A stretch of DNA of 64,000 nucleotides from a bacterium. Its GTDB lineage: Bacteria; Planctomycetota; Planctomycetia; Gemmatales; Gemmataceae. Positions 54,948-63,593 of this stretch are shown in pieces (the first letter of the stretch is position 1; each line of letters begins with the position of its first letter). The notes beneath the pieces were generated by a model, which did no database searches, was not told where the DNA came from, and was given only the letters and a program-made list of their open reading frames with translations. Where the stretch lies: assembly GCA_017308215.1 (NCBI GenBank), contig JAFKFQ010000260.1, forward strand, positions 1 through 64,000. The letters run 5' to 3'. The position numbers and the translations under genes were made by a program.

Positions 54948-55796
54948 ATGATAATCTCAATGGACAAAAAGGCGGCGAACGAGGGCGACAAACTGAAGCA
55001 CCCGCTCCTCCTCGAAGTCCTTGCCCGCTGCAAGGCATGGGGTTCCCTCGCCTACGCCGAAAGCCATGCCGGTGCGGGGAAGTACCTCGCCGCCGATCAG
55101 CATCCCGACAAGCCCCACATTTCCAACCTGTTCAACTTGCTGTCGGACCAGAAGGACAAGCCGGACGAGGAAGCGGCAGGCGGGCGTTATTACCGCCTTC
55201 TGCAAGACTGGTGGGCGGATAAAGACGGGTTCGCTACTTACCCCGGTAGCGTCCTACAAGCGGCTAGATTCCTGACGAATCAGAGGGTCAAAGCCAAGTT
55301 CCGAGTCACCGAAGCCCACAAGGGCACCTACGACCGGCTCGCCAAGGCTATGAATGAGTACAATGTCCGGCCCGAATACGATAAATTTCAGAACAAGCTC
55401 GACTGGCTGACTGGGGAGGACTCGCTGGTAATGTTGATCGATCCGCTTTCGCTCGGTGAGGACTTCGGGACGGATCGTAAGAAGAAGCTCAACAAGGGTG
55501 GCATGGACCTCCCCACACTCACCAAAGTCCTTGCTCCTTGCTGGGGAAAGAAAGCTGCCGTGGTCCTTCTCTGGTCCGGCTTTGGAAACACCGGGGGCCA
55601 TGTCAAGAGGGGCATGGTCTATGGCTGGCTGAAATGCCTGTGCGAGCAGAAGGGGAGTTCCTTTAGCTGCTACCACGCCAAGTCGTACTACACCTTCGTC
55701 ATGGGGGTCGGCGAGGGTAAGGAAGTCACCGAGAGACTGCTTGAACTGAACTGGAGTAGGTCGTGGCTTTCCAAAACAGTCAAGGCCGGGCTATGA
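54948..55796 (+). CDS. RlmJ-like protein with altered catalytic motif
   Basis: 282 residues. The N-terminal EGDKLKHPLLLEVLARCKAW and ESHAGAGKY match the RlmJ (23S rRNA A2030 N6-methyltransferase) pattern DVLKH...DTHAGAGRY; ATYPGSVLQAARFL and FRVTEAHKGTYDRL also align. RlmJ enzymes have DPPY at the catalytic site; here the equivalent is IDPLSLG (165-168), so the enzyme may be inactive or changed in specificity. An ATG at 54960 is an alternative start. It follows the helicase cassette on the same strand. A role in modifying or sensing nucleic acid in the defence island is possible. Confidence 0.6.
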   Translation: MIISMDKKAANEGDKLKHPLLLEVLARCKAWGSLAYAESHAGAGKYLAADQHPDKPHISNLFNLLSDQKDKPDEEAAGGRYYRLLQDWWADKDGFATYPGSVLQAARFLTNQRVKAKFRVTEAHKGTYDRLAKAMNEYNVRPEYDKFQNKLDWLTGEDSLVMLIDPLSLGEDFGTDRKKKLNKGGMDLPTLTKVLAPCWGKKAAVVLLWSGFGNTGGHVKRGMVYGWLKCLCEQKGSSFSCYHAKSYYTFVMGVGEGKEVTERLLELNWSRSWLSKTVKAGL

Positions 55797-55950
55797 CGCT
55801 GCGACCGCCTGCTTCCCGGCCCAGACACCGGCTCGGCGCCCAACTCGTATATCGCGGAATCACGCAGTAGGTGGCGGCGATGCGGAGGCCCTGCGCTTCC
55901 CGGAGTTTGGCGGCGATTTCCGGTTCGTCCGGTTTGGGCGTATCGGTCAC
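55780..55950 (-). CDS. Possible small ORF
   Basis: 56 codons from a GTG at 55950: VTDTPKPDEPEIAAKLREAQ, then GLRIAATYCVIPRYTSWAP. The amphipathic start and even composition look protein-like, but no ribosome-binding site is clear and the end overlaps the RlmJ-like gene's stop. It may be a remnant. Confidence 0.3.
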   Translation of the reverse strand: MTDTPKPDEPEIAAKLREAQGLRIAATYCVIPRYTSWAPSRCLGREAGGRSVIARP

Positions 55951-56058
55951 GGCAGATACTCCTACCGGTAAAGCACGCCCGGCGCCGGAACCTCGCTGTA
56001 CTCGTGAAGGGCCGGGGTGCCATCGCCGATCAACCCCCGGTTTGGAGGCCCGGAGGGG

Positions 56059-56526
56059 ATGATGTTCGATTTTTCGGTGCGGCTGCGGGACAACGCCCGC
56101 CTTCTGACCCTCCTCTCGCACTACGCCCAAGCGGGGGCCGCGGACCGGGCGGCGTGGCAGGACCGCCTGATGGAGATGGACGGGGTCGAGCCGAGGGAAC
56201 TCACGGCCCTGCACGGGGAGCTGATCGCGTTCGACTGGATCGAGCAGAACACCGGCCACGTCATCGTGCGCCCGGGCAGCGCCCTCGCCGCCTGCTACCG
56301 GGTCACCCAACACGGGATGCGGGAGTTCAGACGGATCAGTGGGCTGGAACCCGTCGAGGACCAGCCGGAAGTGGCCGAGAAGCCGCAGCCGAAATTCCCC
56401 CGGAAGAAGAAGGAGAAGCCCGAGGTTCCTGCCACGGTGCCTCGGAGTAGGGCTGGCGCTGTTGCACGGCACGGAGCCGCGTCCGCAAGCGACGAGCTGA
56501 GCCCGCCCGAAGTCGTGAGCCGTTGA
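56059..56526 (+). CDS. Hypothetical protein, winged-helix-like with Lys/Pro-rich tail
   Basis: 155 residues. GGAGGGG directly precedes tandem ATGs at 56059 and 56062. The sequence NARLLTLLSHYAQAGAADRA, WQDRLMEMDGVEPRELTALH and GELIAFDWIEQNTG resembles a helical winged-helix fold in which a Trp-containing strand follows. From about residue 105 it is low-complexity (EVAEKPQPKFPRKKKEKPEV). No family was named. It converges with the large GHKL-ATPase gene. Confidence 0.6.
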   Translation: MMFDFSVRLRDNARLLTLLSHYAQAGAADRAAWQDRLMEMDGVEPRELTALHGELIAFDWIEQNTGHVIVRPGSALAACYRVTQHGMREFRRISGLEPVEDQPEVAEKPQPKFPRKKKEKPEVPATVPRSRAGAVARHGAASASDELSPPEVVSR

Positions 56527-56545
56527 AGGTGGCACCGCCGACCGC

Positions 56546-56635
56546 TCACTCCGTCAACACGAGCACCGCCTCCTCGCACACCGGGTAAATCCGCGGCAAG
56601 TCGTCCGGCTCTCCGTCGATCCCGAACGGGCACAT
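56546..56635 (-). CDS. Possible 29-residue ORF downstream of the GHKL-ATPase gene
   Basis: ATG at 56635, GGGGGA about 10 nt upstream, 29 codons beginning MCPFGIDGEPDDLPRIYPVC and ending VLVLTE before TGA. Composition is protein-like, and it lies 32 bp beyond the stop of the large gene on the same strand. It may be a small partner or the end of a deleted gene. Confidence 0.35.
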   Translation of the reverse strand: MCPFGIDGEPDDLPRIYPVCEEAVLVLTE

Positions 56636-56667
56636 CGATCAGTCCCCCGAAAAGCCCACCGCCCGTT

Positions 56668-59600
56668 TCACGTGGTCTCCTCGGCGGCTGCCGGTTCGGT
56701 AACGTCTTCGTCGTCTGCTTCAGCGATGCCCTTCCATCCGTCGTCGAACATAAAGTTTGTCACGCGCTGGGCCGGGTTGTGGATGCGCCAGATCTTGAAG
56801 TCTGGCTGGTCTGCCCTCTCGACCACGTAGAGCCAGTAGCGGCTGCCGAGTTCCTCGTTCTTTTTGAACTGTGTGTCCGACATGCCCGCGTACGGTCCCT
56901 CCCAGTCGCCGGAAAGGGATTTGACCTCGATGAACCGCTCGATTTGGCTGGCGGCATTGTCCGACTCGACATCGTACCCCGGGTGGCTGTGGGGCATCTC
57001 GCGTGGGTGTCGGTTCTTCAGCCGTTCATAGTCCAGCACCCGGTCCATGCCGTGCCGGTTTACGAGCTCCCGCCGCTCGGCGACCGCGGGATCGGCCTCC
57101 CCGTCCACATCCGGGTTTTGGGGCGCGACGTAACTTCGAAGCACCGGGTAGCCGCCACGCGAGGGCCGACGCTCGCTGTCCCGCTCACCCGATCGGGGTT
57201 GGGGGTGCTGCTGGCGGTCTTGCTGCTCACCTTCGCCGGGTGTGCCCTTTCGGAACCTCGCACGTTCGGTCAGGGATCGCGGTTGGTCCTCAAGGCCGGG
57301 GGGCAGCTGTGCCGGCGGCCCCCCAACGGGTCCGAGCCGCCGGCTGGTGACATCCCCCGTGGTCGGGGGCTCGCCTGACGCGGGGGCTGCTGGCGCACCA
57401 GTCTCGCCTTGGCTGGTCGGTTGAGTAGACCCCTCAGCCCGTGGCTGGGCCGCCGCGCCGGGGTAACTGCCCGTCGCCGGGGGTGGTACGTCGGTGATTA
57501 GCCCGGCCTGCTGCGGGTCGGTGGGCGTACTCGCGCCGCCGAGATCTTCGATGACGCCGACCGAGACCGTTGGGGCTACCTCGGCCACGGCCAAGGGCGC
57601 GAACCCGAGCTCGTCTAGGATCGCCGCCGCCGCGCTCTCGGAGGGGGCGGCTAGAACATCCTTGACCCCAGCCGCCAGTTGCCCCGGGTCCGTGTCGGGG
57701 CAGAGCGCCAGCGCCAACTCACGAGCGATGGACGGCCATGGTGCCTCGCCACCACGTCGAACGATGTAGAGTACCCCATCTGCCGCCTGAAACTTGGCGG
57801 GAAGATCCTCGGGATCGCTTGAAATCTCGTGGTTGAACGCTTTGACCGTGTACTGGACGCGCAGCGCATCGACAGACATGACCCGAAGTTGGTCCAGCAG
57901 ACTGAGATCCAGCCGGCCCTCGGCGTCTTGCCCGGTTTCGAGCACGCGCACAAGCTGTTGATGTCGGTTCCCCAGCAAGGTCGTGACGACTCCGTCTGGC
58001 ACGGGGTCGCGGCACTCGACGAGACGGGCGCAAACCGCCGTGCTCAACATGCGGACACCGGCTTCCAGCATGGCCCGCCACGCCCCTTGTGGACGGGGGA
58101 TCACGTCGTTGACGAGAAAGCCCTTGAACTTGACCGACAAACCCGGGCGGTCCTCGAAAAACATCTTCGCCGGCGGGCACAGGAGCCGCCGGGGGTCGGG
58201 GATCATTTTCTCGTTCTGGAGCGCGCGCAGGTCTTCGGGGGCGGTCAGGCTCTCCTGCAAAGCCCGGTCAAGGCGTTGCCAACAGGCCAGTAGAATCGCG
58301 TGAGTCTGGTCGTCCAGCGCGCGGTTGGGCGGACCAAACTCGCCGCTGATCTCGTGCAGGACCGCGTAGGCATCCTCGTGATCCGGCGCCTCCCGGACGC
58401 CCAGCCGCGCGAACAGGTCGCCGTACTTCCGCAGGTCCGTCCCGAGGCTATGACGGTAGCGCCCGAACGGGTGTGCGCCCCAGAAGACCTGCGAGGGCAG
58501 GACGTAGGAGGCGTCGGGCAGGAGCAGGCAGGGCGTGTCGCGCAGCCGTGTCACGGCCTCGTCCGCGGCGTCGTCGTTCAGAACCCGGTAGACCTCTTTG
58601 TTGGCTGAGACGCCCGTCCGCGAGCAGTGGATGAGGTGATCGACGACCTGTCGCGTCGAAGGTCGGGTTTTCACTATCAGGAACGACAGCAGGGCGCCGC
58701 ACGAGGTCTGGATGTCGCGGGGCAGGTCGAGGAACCGCGCCTGCGATTCGAACAAGTAATCCTGAAACGTGGCGTAGAGTTCGCCGGGGCGGTGCCAACG
58801 GGTGCGATCATTTCTCGCCGGGAGCCACGCGAGCGCGCTTAACTGCATCAGGTCCGGGTTGCCATCCTCTCCCTCGCTCAATCGCTTACCGAGGTGGCGG
58901 AAGATGACCCCGATGGCCTCGACGAGTTCGTCCGTGGGAGGCAGAGCCGTCAACTCCCTGACCCGCCGGGTCACGGCGTCGAACCGGGGCGACTCTTCGA
59001 CCCCGAGCCAGTGGAGTAGGTCTTGAGAGGCCCGTTCATGGCCTATGGGCAGTACGGCGAGTGCGACCTCGCCGCCCAGCACCACGCGGACAACGTCGCC
59101 GTCGAAGTAGACATCCGACGGGCACCGGAATTGTCCGTCCGTGCATTCGACGATGGGCTGTTCGGCGAGCGAGTGCCGGATCTCGTCATCGTCCCGGATC
59201 TCACCGAGGCGCTCGGCCAGCAACCGGACGATGCTGCGCTTCTGAGCCACGGTCATATCATGCTGCCGGCACGCACGAGACACGTGGTCCCGCGCGTACC
59301 GCCTGAAGGTCAGTGTTTTGGCCCCGAGGTCCATCAGAAACTCGCGGCGTCCGTTGAGCCGCGCCAGATCCACGACGCCAGCCAGTCCGATCGGGTCGAT
59401 GAAGTCACCCGGCAGGGATAGCGACGTGAGCGGCTTGAGCCCCTCGATGCACGGGAAGATTGCCAGTGCCGCGAGCCCGTTTTGAGCGGCAGGATCTCGG
59501 CGCAGGTCGTCGCGGCGGTCCTCGAACCAGCCTAGCACCGCCACCGGATCGAACGGAGGAGCAGACCCGGCGTCGGCACCGAGAAGGGTCGTAGCAAGCC

Positions 59601-61260
59601 GTGCGACGGCGACCGCGGCAGTGAAGTCGGGGCACAACCGGACCAATTCCGCGGCGTCTTCCTCGACCTCGGCGAGAAACGGAATCGCCGCATCAACGCT
59701 CGTGAAGAGGGCGACGGTCTCCTTGTCCGCCCGGTAAACCTGATCGCACGGCCAGATCGCCCCGTCGCGTCCCGGCATGACGGCGCAGCGGACGAGTTTC
59801 CTGAGCGCCTCGGGCCGACGGTGGCGGGCGAGTAGGGTCACCAATTCACGGCGTAGGATACGGCGTGCCCGTTCAGATTGCAGAACCGCGGGGAGTTCAC
59901 CGAGCTCCACCCGCTCGTCGAGGCCGCTGGCAGCCAACGCGTCGTTGAGTATCGAGAGCCCCAACCCTTCGAGGACCGGCACAGCAGGGTCTTCCTCCCT
60001 CTCGGACGGGAAGACGACCTCGCTCGCCGTCTTCCACTCCTTGCGGGTGGTGAAGAAGACCTTCGACTCGCGCAGCTTGGGCCGCAGCCGCGTCCAAAAC
60101 TCGCCGAATGACTCATCCTTGTGCCCGGCTACCACGTCCTCGCCGACACGCTGCACGGTCCCGAAGAGACGCCACAGATGCTGGTGGTCATCAAGGGTCT
60201 TGGGGAGGCGGTGAAGGTTGTCGCACAATACACCGGCTGCCGCCCGGATCGCGGCACGGTTCCACTCGGACTGGTAGTCCTTTTCCAGAATGACCCGCTT
60301 CCGGTCGCTGTGGGGGAAGAAGTCGGCGTTGATGTGGAACGGGAGTCCACTCTCCTGCTGTGTCGGCAGGCACGCGCACAGCAGGCCCTTGTCGAAGGGC
60401 TCTTGCGGGATCGCCAGCGTGACGTTCGCCGACCGCTTGGACTCGATGCGACTGCCGGGACGGTGCCGTAACTCGTCGGCTACCTCCCCGTAGTTTCCGC
60501 GTAGAAGGTGCCAGATTCGATCCCTCTTGCCGTCGCTGACAATGAGACTGTCGTTCTCGACGGCCCGCTGGAGGTTCAGGACGGGCGTGCCGCCGTCGAA
60601 TACGTCCATCCGATCGAGGTTCTTGAGAAACAGCATCGCCGTCCCCAGCGAACGGCGCAGCTCTCCGAGCAGTTCCTGCGGCGCGGCGGGCGATTGTGCG
60701 GGAGCCCGGAGCCCCTTCCGCAAGGGGCTGTTCGGATCGAAGGCCCACGGCAGGATGAACCGGGTTTCGGGCAACCCCGCGGCCCGACACGCGGGGCACC
60801 CGCCGCACACTTCGATGCGTTCGCCCTCCGCACGGTCCTCGTGCAAGATCCAGTGCCGTCCCGCGGAGATCAGCTCGGGCTGATCCGTGATCTGGTAGAC
60901 CGAGATGAAGCCGATCCCGAACGCCCCGGTGGTCCCGTGCCGCTCGCGCTTGTGGCCGCTGGCGACGGAGCGGAACCCGTGGAAGTCGCACATGTAGCCC
61001 CGTACCTCGTCCTGCCGCCACGGGCACTCCGGCTCCTCGACCTGCCCGCAATCGCTGAATCGACCGTCGTTGTCCACGACGAGCGCCGCCCGCGTGACGC
61101 CGAAGGACATCCGTGTGGCGCCCGAGGCGTCGTCGGCGTTCTGGATCAACTCGTGGGCCAGCGTAGCGAAGCCCTGAAGATCCCGCAGCTTGGCACCGAG
61201 GTCGCCAAGATAGTCGATGCCGCGGGACAGGAAGCGCCGCTGGGCTGCGGTAGTGCTCAT
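56668..61260 (-). CDS. Sacsin/NO VEIN-type protein: GHKL ATPase with C-terminal DUF3883
   Basis: 1530 residues. The N-terminal Hsp90/sacsin-type ATPase has the N-box ELIQNADDA (37-45), VVDNDGRF (61-68) and the glycine lid GTTGAFGIGFIS (109-120). Cysteines at 71, 79, 91 and in CGGCPAC (152-158) may bind zinc. After a long helical/repeat middle and a Pro/Gly/Thr-rich linker (about 1270-1390), the C-terminus GYDVESDNAASQIERFIEVK with YWLYVVE and FKIWRIHNP is the DUF3883 / NO VEIN C-terminal domain, related to Mrr-type nucleases (E-x-K present as EVK). Domain order matches bacterial NO VEIN-like proteins in defence islands. Probably an ATP-driven sensor linked to a nuclease; unproven. Confidence 0.8.
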   Translation of the reverse strand: MSTTAAQRRFLSRGIDYLGDLGAKLRDLQGFATLAHELIQNADDASGATRMSFGVTRAALVVDNDGRFSDCGQVEEPECPWRQDEVRGYMCDFHGFRSVASGHKRERHGTTGAFGIGFISVYQITDQPELISAGRHWILHEDRAEGERIEVCGGCPACRAAGLPETRFILPWAFDPNSPLRKGLRAPAQSPAAPQELLGELRRSLGTAMLFLKNLDRMDVFDGGTPVLNLQRAVENDSLIVSDGKRDRIWHLLRGNYGEVADELRHRPGSRIESKRSANVTLAIPQEPFDKGLLCACLPTQQESGLPFHINADFFPHSDRKRVILEKDYQSEWNRAAIRAAAGVLCDNLHRLPKTLDDHQHLWRLFGTVQRVGEDVVAGHKDESFGEFWTRLRPKLRESKVFFTTRKEWKTASEVVFPSEREEDPAVPVLEGLGLSILNDALAASGLDERVELGELPAVLQSERARRILRRELVTLLARHRRPEALRKLVRCAVMPGRDGAIWPCDQVYRADKETVALFTSVDAAIPFLAEVEEDAAELVRLCPDFTAAVAVARLATTLLGADAGSAPPFDPVAVLGWFEDRRDDLRRDPAAQNGLAALAIFPCIEGLKPLTSLSLPGDFIDPIGLAGVVDLARLNGRREFLMDLGAKTLTFRRYARDHVSRACRQHDMTVAQKRSIVRLLAERLGEIRDDDEIRHSLAEQPIVECTDGQFRCPSDVYFDGDVVRVVLGGEVALAVLPIGHERASQDLLHWLGVEESPRFDAVTRRVRELTALPPTDELVEAIGVIFRHLGKRLSEGEDGNPDLMQLSALAWLPARNDRTRWHRPGELYATFQDYLFESQARFLDLPRDIQTSCGALLSFLIVKTRPSTRQVVDHLIHCSRTGVSANKEVYRVLNDDAADEAVTRLRDTPCLLLPDASYVLPSQVFWGAHPFGRYRHSLGTDLRKYGDLFARLGVREAPDHEDAYAVLHEISGEFGPPNRALDDQTHAILLACWQRLDRALQESLTAPEDLRALQNEKMIPDPRRLLCPPAKMFFEDRPGLSVKFKGFLVNDVIPRPQGAWRAMLEAGVRMLSTAVCARLVECRDPVPDGVVTTLLGNRHQQLVRVLETGQDAEGRLDLSLLDQLRVMSVDALRVQYTVKAFNHEISSDPEDLPAKFQAADGVLYIVRRGGEAPWPSIARELALALCPDTDPGQLAAGVKDVLAAPSESAAAAILDELGFAPLAVAEVAPTVSVGVIEDLGGASTPTDPQQAGLITDVPPPATGSYPGAAAQPRAEGSTQPTSQGETGAPAAPASGEPPTTGDVTSRRLGPVGGPPAQLPPGLEDQPRSLTERARFRKGTPGEGEQQDRQQHPQPRSGERDSERRPSRGGYPVLRSYVAPQNPDVDGEADPAVAERRELVNRHGMDRVLDYERLKNRHPREMPHSHPGYDVESDNAASQIERFIEVKSLSGDWEGPYAGMSDTQFKKNEELGSRYWLYVVERADQPDFKIWRIHNPAQRVTNFMFDDGWKGIAEADDEDVTEPAAAEETT

Positions 61261-61392
61261 GAGGCAGCGCCTTCTCGGATCGGCTCGACTGATATCGCAA
61301 GGATTTCGTGTCTTCAGACCGATTTCGTTGCATTCTATCGGCGCTCACCCCTCTACGCTCCCGTCACCGCGCTCGCCGCATCCAACTCGAAC

Positions 61393-61409
61393 TGACGGAC
61401 ACCCGCTAC
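61393..61409 (+). promoter_or_regulatory. 17-bp element TGACGGACACCCGCTAC, copy 1
   Basis: Exactly 41 nt separate its last base from the ardC start codon (61451). The second copy at 62555 has the same spacing to the next gene. Likely an operator or a promoter part. Confidence 0.65.
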
Positions 61410-61450
61410 CCGCTCGTGGTGATTCCCATCAACCTGCGAGGTGTAGAGTC

Positions 61451-62365
61451 ATGACGAAGCAGAACGCGATCCGACAGCACATCAGCAACGAAATCGTGAC
61501 GGCTCTTGAGAAGGGCGGCGTGCCCCCGTGGAAGTGCCCGTGGAGCATGTCCGGTCCGCCCGCGAACGCCGCTACTGGTCGTCGGTATTCGGGGGTGAAT
61601 GTTCTCCTCATCGCCCTCCACCGCCAGCGATTCGGCCTGTTGTCGAGCCGCTACGCGACCTTCAACCAGTGGCAGGAGATCGGGTGCCGCGTCAAGGCCC
61701 GGCCCGCGAGCGTTCCCAGCGGACGCTGGGGGTGCAACGTGATTTTCTGTAAGCCGGTCGCCAAGAAATCGAAGGACGCCGAGGACTGCGACGAGCGCGG
61801 GAGCCAGTACCTCGTGCTGCGGAACTTCACCGTGTTCAGCGTCGATCAGGTCGAGGGCGAAGCCGCCGACCGCCTGCGGGCCGAGACCGCCCGCGACCGC
61901 GCCGAGTTCATCGACTTCGCGCCTGCCGAGCACGCCATCGCCGCCACCGGAGCCGACATCCGACATGGCGGCGAGAAGGCGTTTTACCGCAGGCCGGTGA
62001 CCGGGGCTGACGGCGATTACGTCCAAATGCCTGAAAAGACCCGGTTCACCCGTGAACGCGACTACTACCAGACCGTGCTTCACGAACTTGCCCATTGGTC
62101 GGAACACAGGCTGGGGTGGACCGGCACTTATGCGGAAGGCGAACTGCGGGCCGAGATTTCCTCGTGTTTCGCGGCCACGGACCTCGGACTCCCGCATGGG
62201 GACCGGCTGAACAGCACCTCGTACCTCGCGCACTGGCTTGGCGAGATGAAGGCGGACCCGCGATACATCTTCCGAGTCACCGCCGACGCCAGCCGTGCTG
62301 CCAACTATCTGCTCGGCTTCTCTTGCCAGCAACAGGAGCAGCCCGAGGAAGTCGCGGTGGCGTGA
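61451..62365 (+). CDS. ardC: ArdC-type antirestriction protein / zincin metallopeptidase
   Basis: 304 residues. The N-terminal ArdC_N ssDNA-binding domain is present (ISNEIVTALEKGGVPPWKCP, then YSGVNVLLIALHRQRFG), and the C-terminal zincin part has VLHELAHWSEHR with zinc ligands H211 and H215, catalytic E212, and the later ELRAEISSCF supplying the third ligand. ArdC proteins come from conjugative plasmids and protect incoming DNA from restriction. Here it sits beside a BREX system, on the same element. The ATG at 61451 directly follows a weak GCGAGG; the sequence upstream in frame is not protein-like. Confidence 0.85.
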   Translation: MTKQNAIRQHISNEIVTALEKGGVPPWKCPWSMSGPPANAATGRRYSGVNVLLIALHRQRFGLLSSRYATFNQWQEIGCRVKARPASVPSGRWGCNVIFCKPVAKKSKDAEDCDERGSQYLVLRNFTVFSVDQVEGEAADRLRAETARDRAEFIDFAPAEHAIAATGADIRHGGEKAFYRRPVTGADGDYVQMPEKTRFTRERDYYQTVLHELAHWSEHRLGWTGTYAEGELRAEISSCFAATDLGLPHGDRLNSTSYLAHWLGEMKADPRYIFRVTADASRAANYLLGFSCQQQEQPEEVAVA

Positions 62366-62554
62366 AGTCTTCTCCGAGGGGCAGCGCGTGCTGCCCCCAC
62401 TTCTTACACGACTGAAGGACACCGGTTACTCGCTTGTCTTGATCGAGCCGCCGAGCAAGTCCGCTCGGCGGATAGCGGTCGTTCGTGCAATTCCTGCGAC
62501 CCCGCAACCGACATTGCGAACCGCGCCGCTGGCGCGATCCTCATCTCGGTCGCG

Positions 62555-62571
62555 TGACGGACACCCGCTAC
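62555..62571 (+). promoter_or_regulatory. 17-bp element TGACGGACACCCGCTAC, copy 2
   Basis: Identical to copy 1 and also 41 nt before a start codon (62613, RuvB-like gene). Flanking sequence shows only weak similarity, so the conserved block is the functional part. Confidence 0.65.
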
Positions 62572-62612
62572 TGCCTCGGACGAGAACCGACCCCCAACCA
62601 CCGGAGTGCCCC

Positions 62613-63593
62613 ATGACCGACCAGAAGCCCGCCGACATGAACGACGTGGCCCCGACCGCCCTGACCCACCTCGTCGGGCAGCGGGGCGTCGTGGATCAGG
62701 TGGCCGTCGCCCTTGAAGCCGCGAACGCGGACGGCAAGAAGCTGGACCACGCCTTGCTTGTCGGCCCTCCGGGGATGGGCAAGTCCGCTCTGGCCCGCGT
62801 CGTCGCCTCGGAGATGGGGACGCAACTGCACGAGGTACTCGGCCAGAGCCTCGTCGCGCCGTCCGACCTCAACGCACTTCTGCTCGGGGCCAAGGACAAG
62901 GACATCATCCACGTAGATGAGGCTCACGAGTTGGACCGCGAGTACCAGACGGCGCTGTACCTCGCTCTGGATCAGCGGAAGGTGCTTCTCCAAGGCCGCG
63001 CCAAGACCGGGCCGCAGTCGATCCCGCTCGCTGACTTCACGCTCTTGCTCTCGACGACCGACGAGTACGGGCTCCTGCAACCGCTCCGAGACCGGATGAA
63101 GTTGACGCTGCGGTTCGAGTTCTACAAGCCCGGGGATCTGGCCTCGGTCGTGCGGCTGCGGAGCCGCGCCCTCGGGTGGGACGTGGACGACGACGTGCTG
63201 CCGCTGATCGCCCGCCGCGCTCGCGGGACGCCCCGGTTGGCGCTGCGGCTCCTCCAGTCGTGCCGCCGTGTCTGCCGCGCCGAGGCCGAAACCGCCATCA
63301 CCGGCAGACACCTGCTACGGGCGTGCGAACTGGAGGGGATCGACGAGATCGGCCTCGGCCCGACCGAGCAGCAGTACCTCGCCGCCCTCGCCGATGGGGC
63401 CACCCGGCTCAACGTGGTCGCCAGCCTGCTCGGGCTCCCCGCCCGCACCGTGTCGCAGGTCGTCGAGCCGTTCTTACTTCGTCTGGGTTTCGTCGTCAAA
63501 GACGATCAGGGGCGGCGGGAACTGACGGCGAAGGGCCGCGAGCACCTGTCCCAGTCCGCGATACTTCGTGACTCGATAGGAGAGAATTCGTGA
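62613..63593 (+). CDS. RuvB-like AAA ATPase
   Basis: 326 residues. Walker A GPPGMGKS (51-58), Walker B IIHVDEAHEL (DEAH 102-105), sensor TLLLSTTDEYGLLQPLRDR with the arginine finger region, and a winged-helix C-terminus (LAALADGATRLNVVASLLGL). Housekeeping RuvB branch-migrates Holliday junctions with RuvA; the sequence opens differently (no LRP..L..YIGQ) and uses LVGQRGVVDQVAVALEAA, so this is an element-encoded paralogue. It may help replication or recombination of the element. The stop overlaps the next start (GTGA). Confidence 0.85.
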   Translation: MTDQKPADMNDVAPTALTHLVGQRGVVDQVAVALEAANADGKKLDHALLVGPPGMGKSALARVVASEMGTQLHEVLGQSLVAPSDLNALLLGAKDKDIIHVDEAHELDREYQTALYLALDQRKVLLQGRAKTGPQSIPLADFTLLLSTTDEYGLLQPLRDRMKLTLRFEFYKPGDLASVVRLRSRALGWDVDDDVLPLIARRARGTPRLALRLLQSCRRVCRAEAETAITGRHLLRACELEGIDEIGLGPTEQQYLAALADGATRLNVVASLLGLPARTVSQVVEPFLLRLGFVVKDDQGRRELTAKGREHLSQSAILRDSIGENS

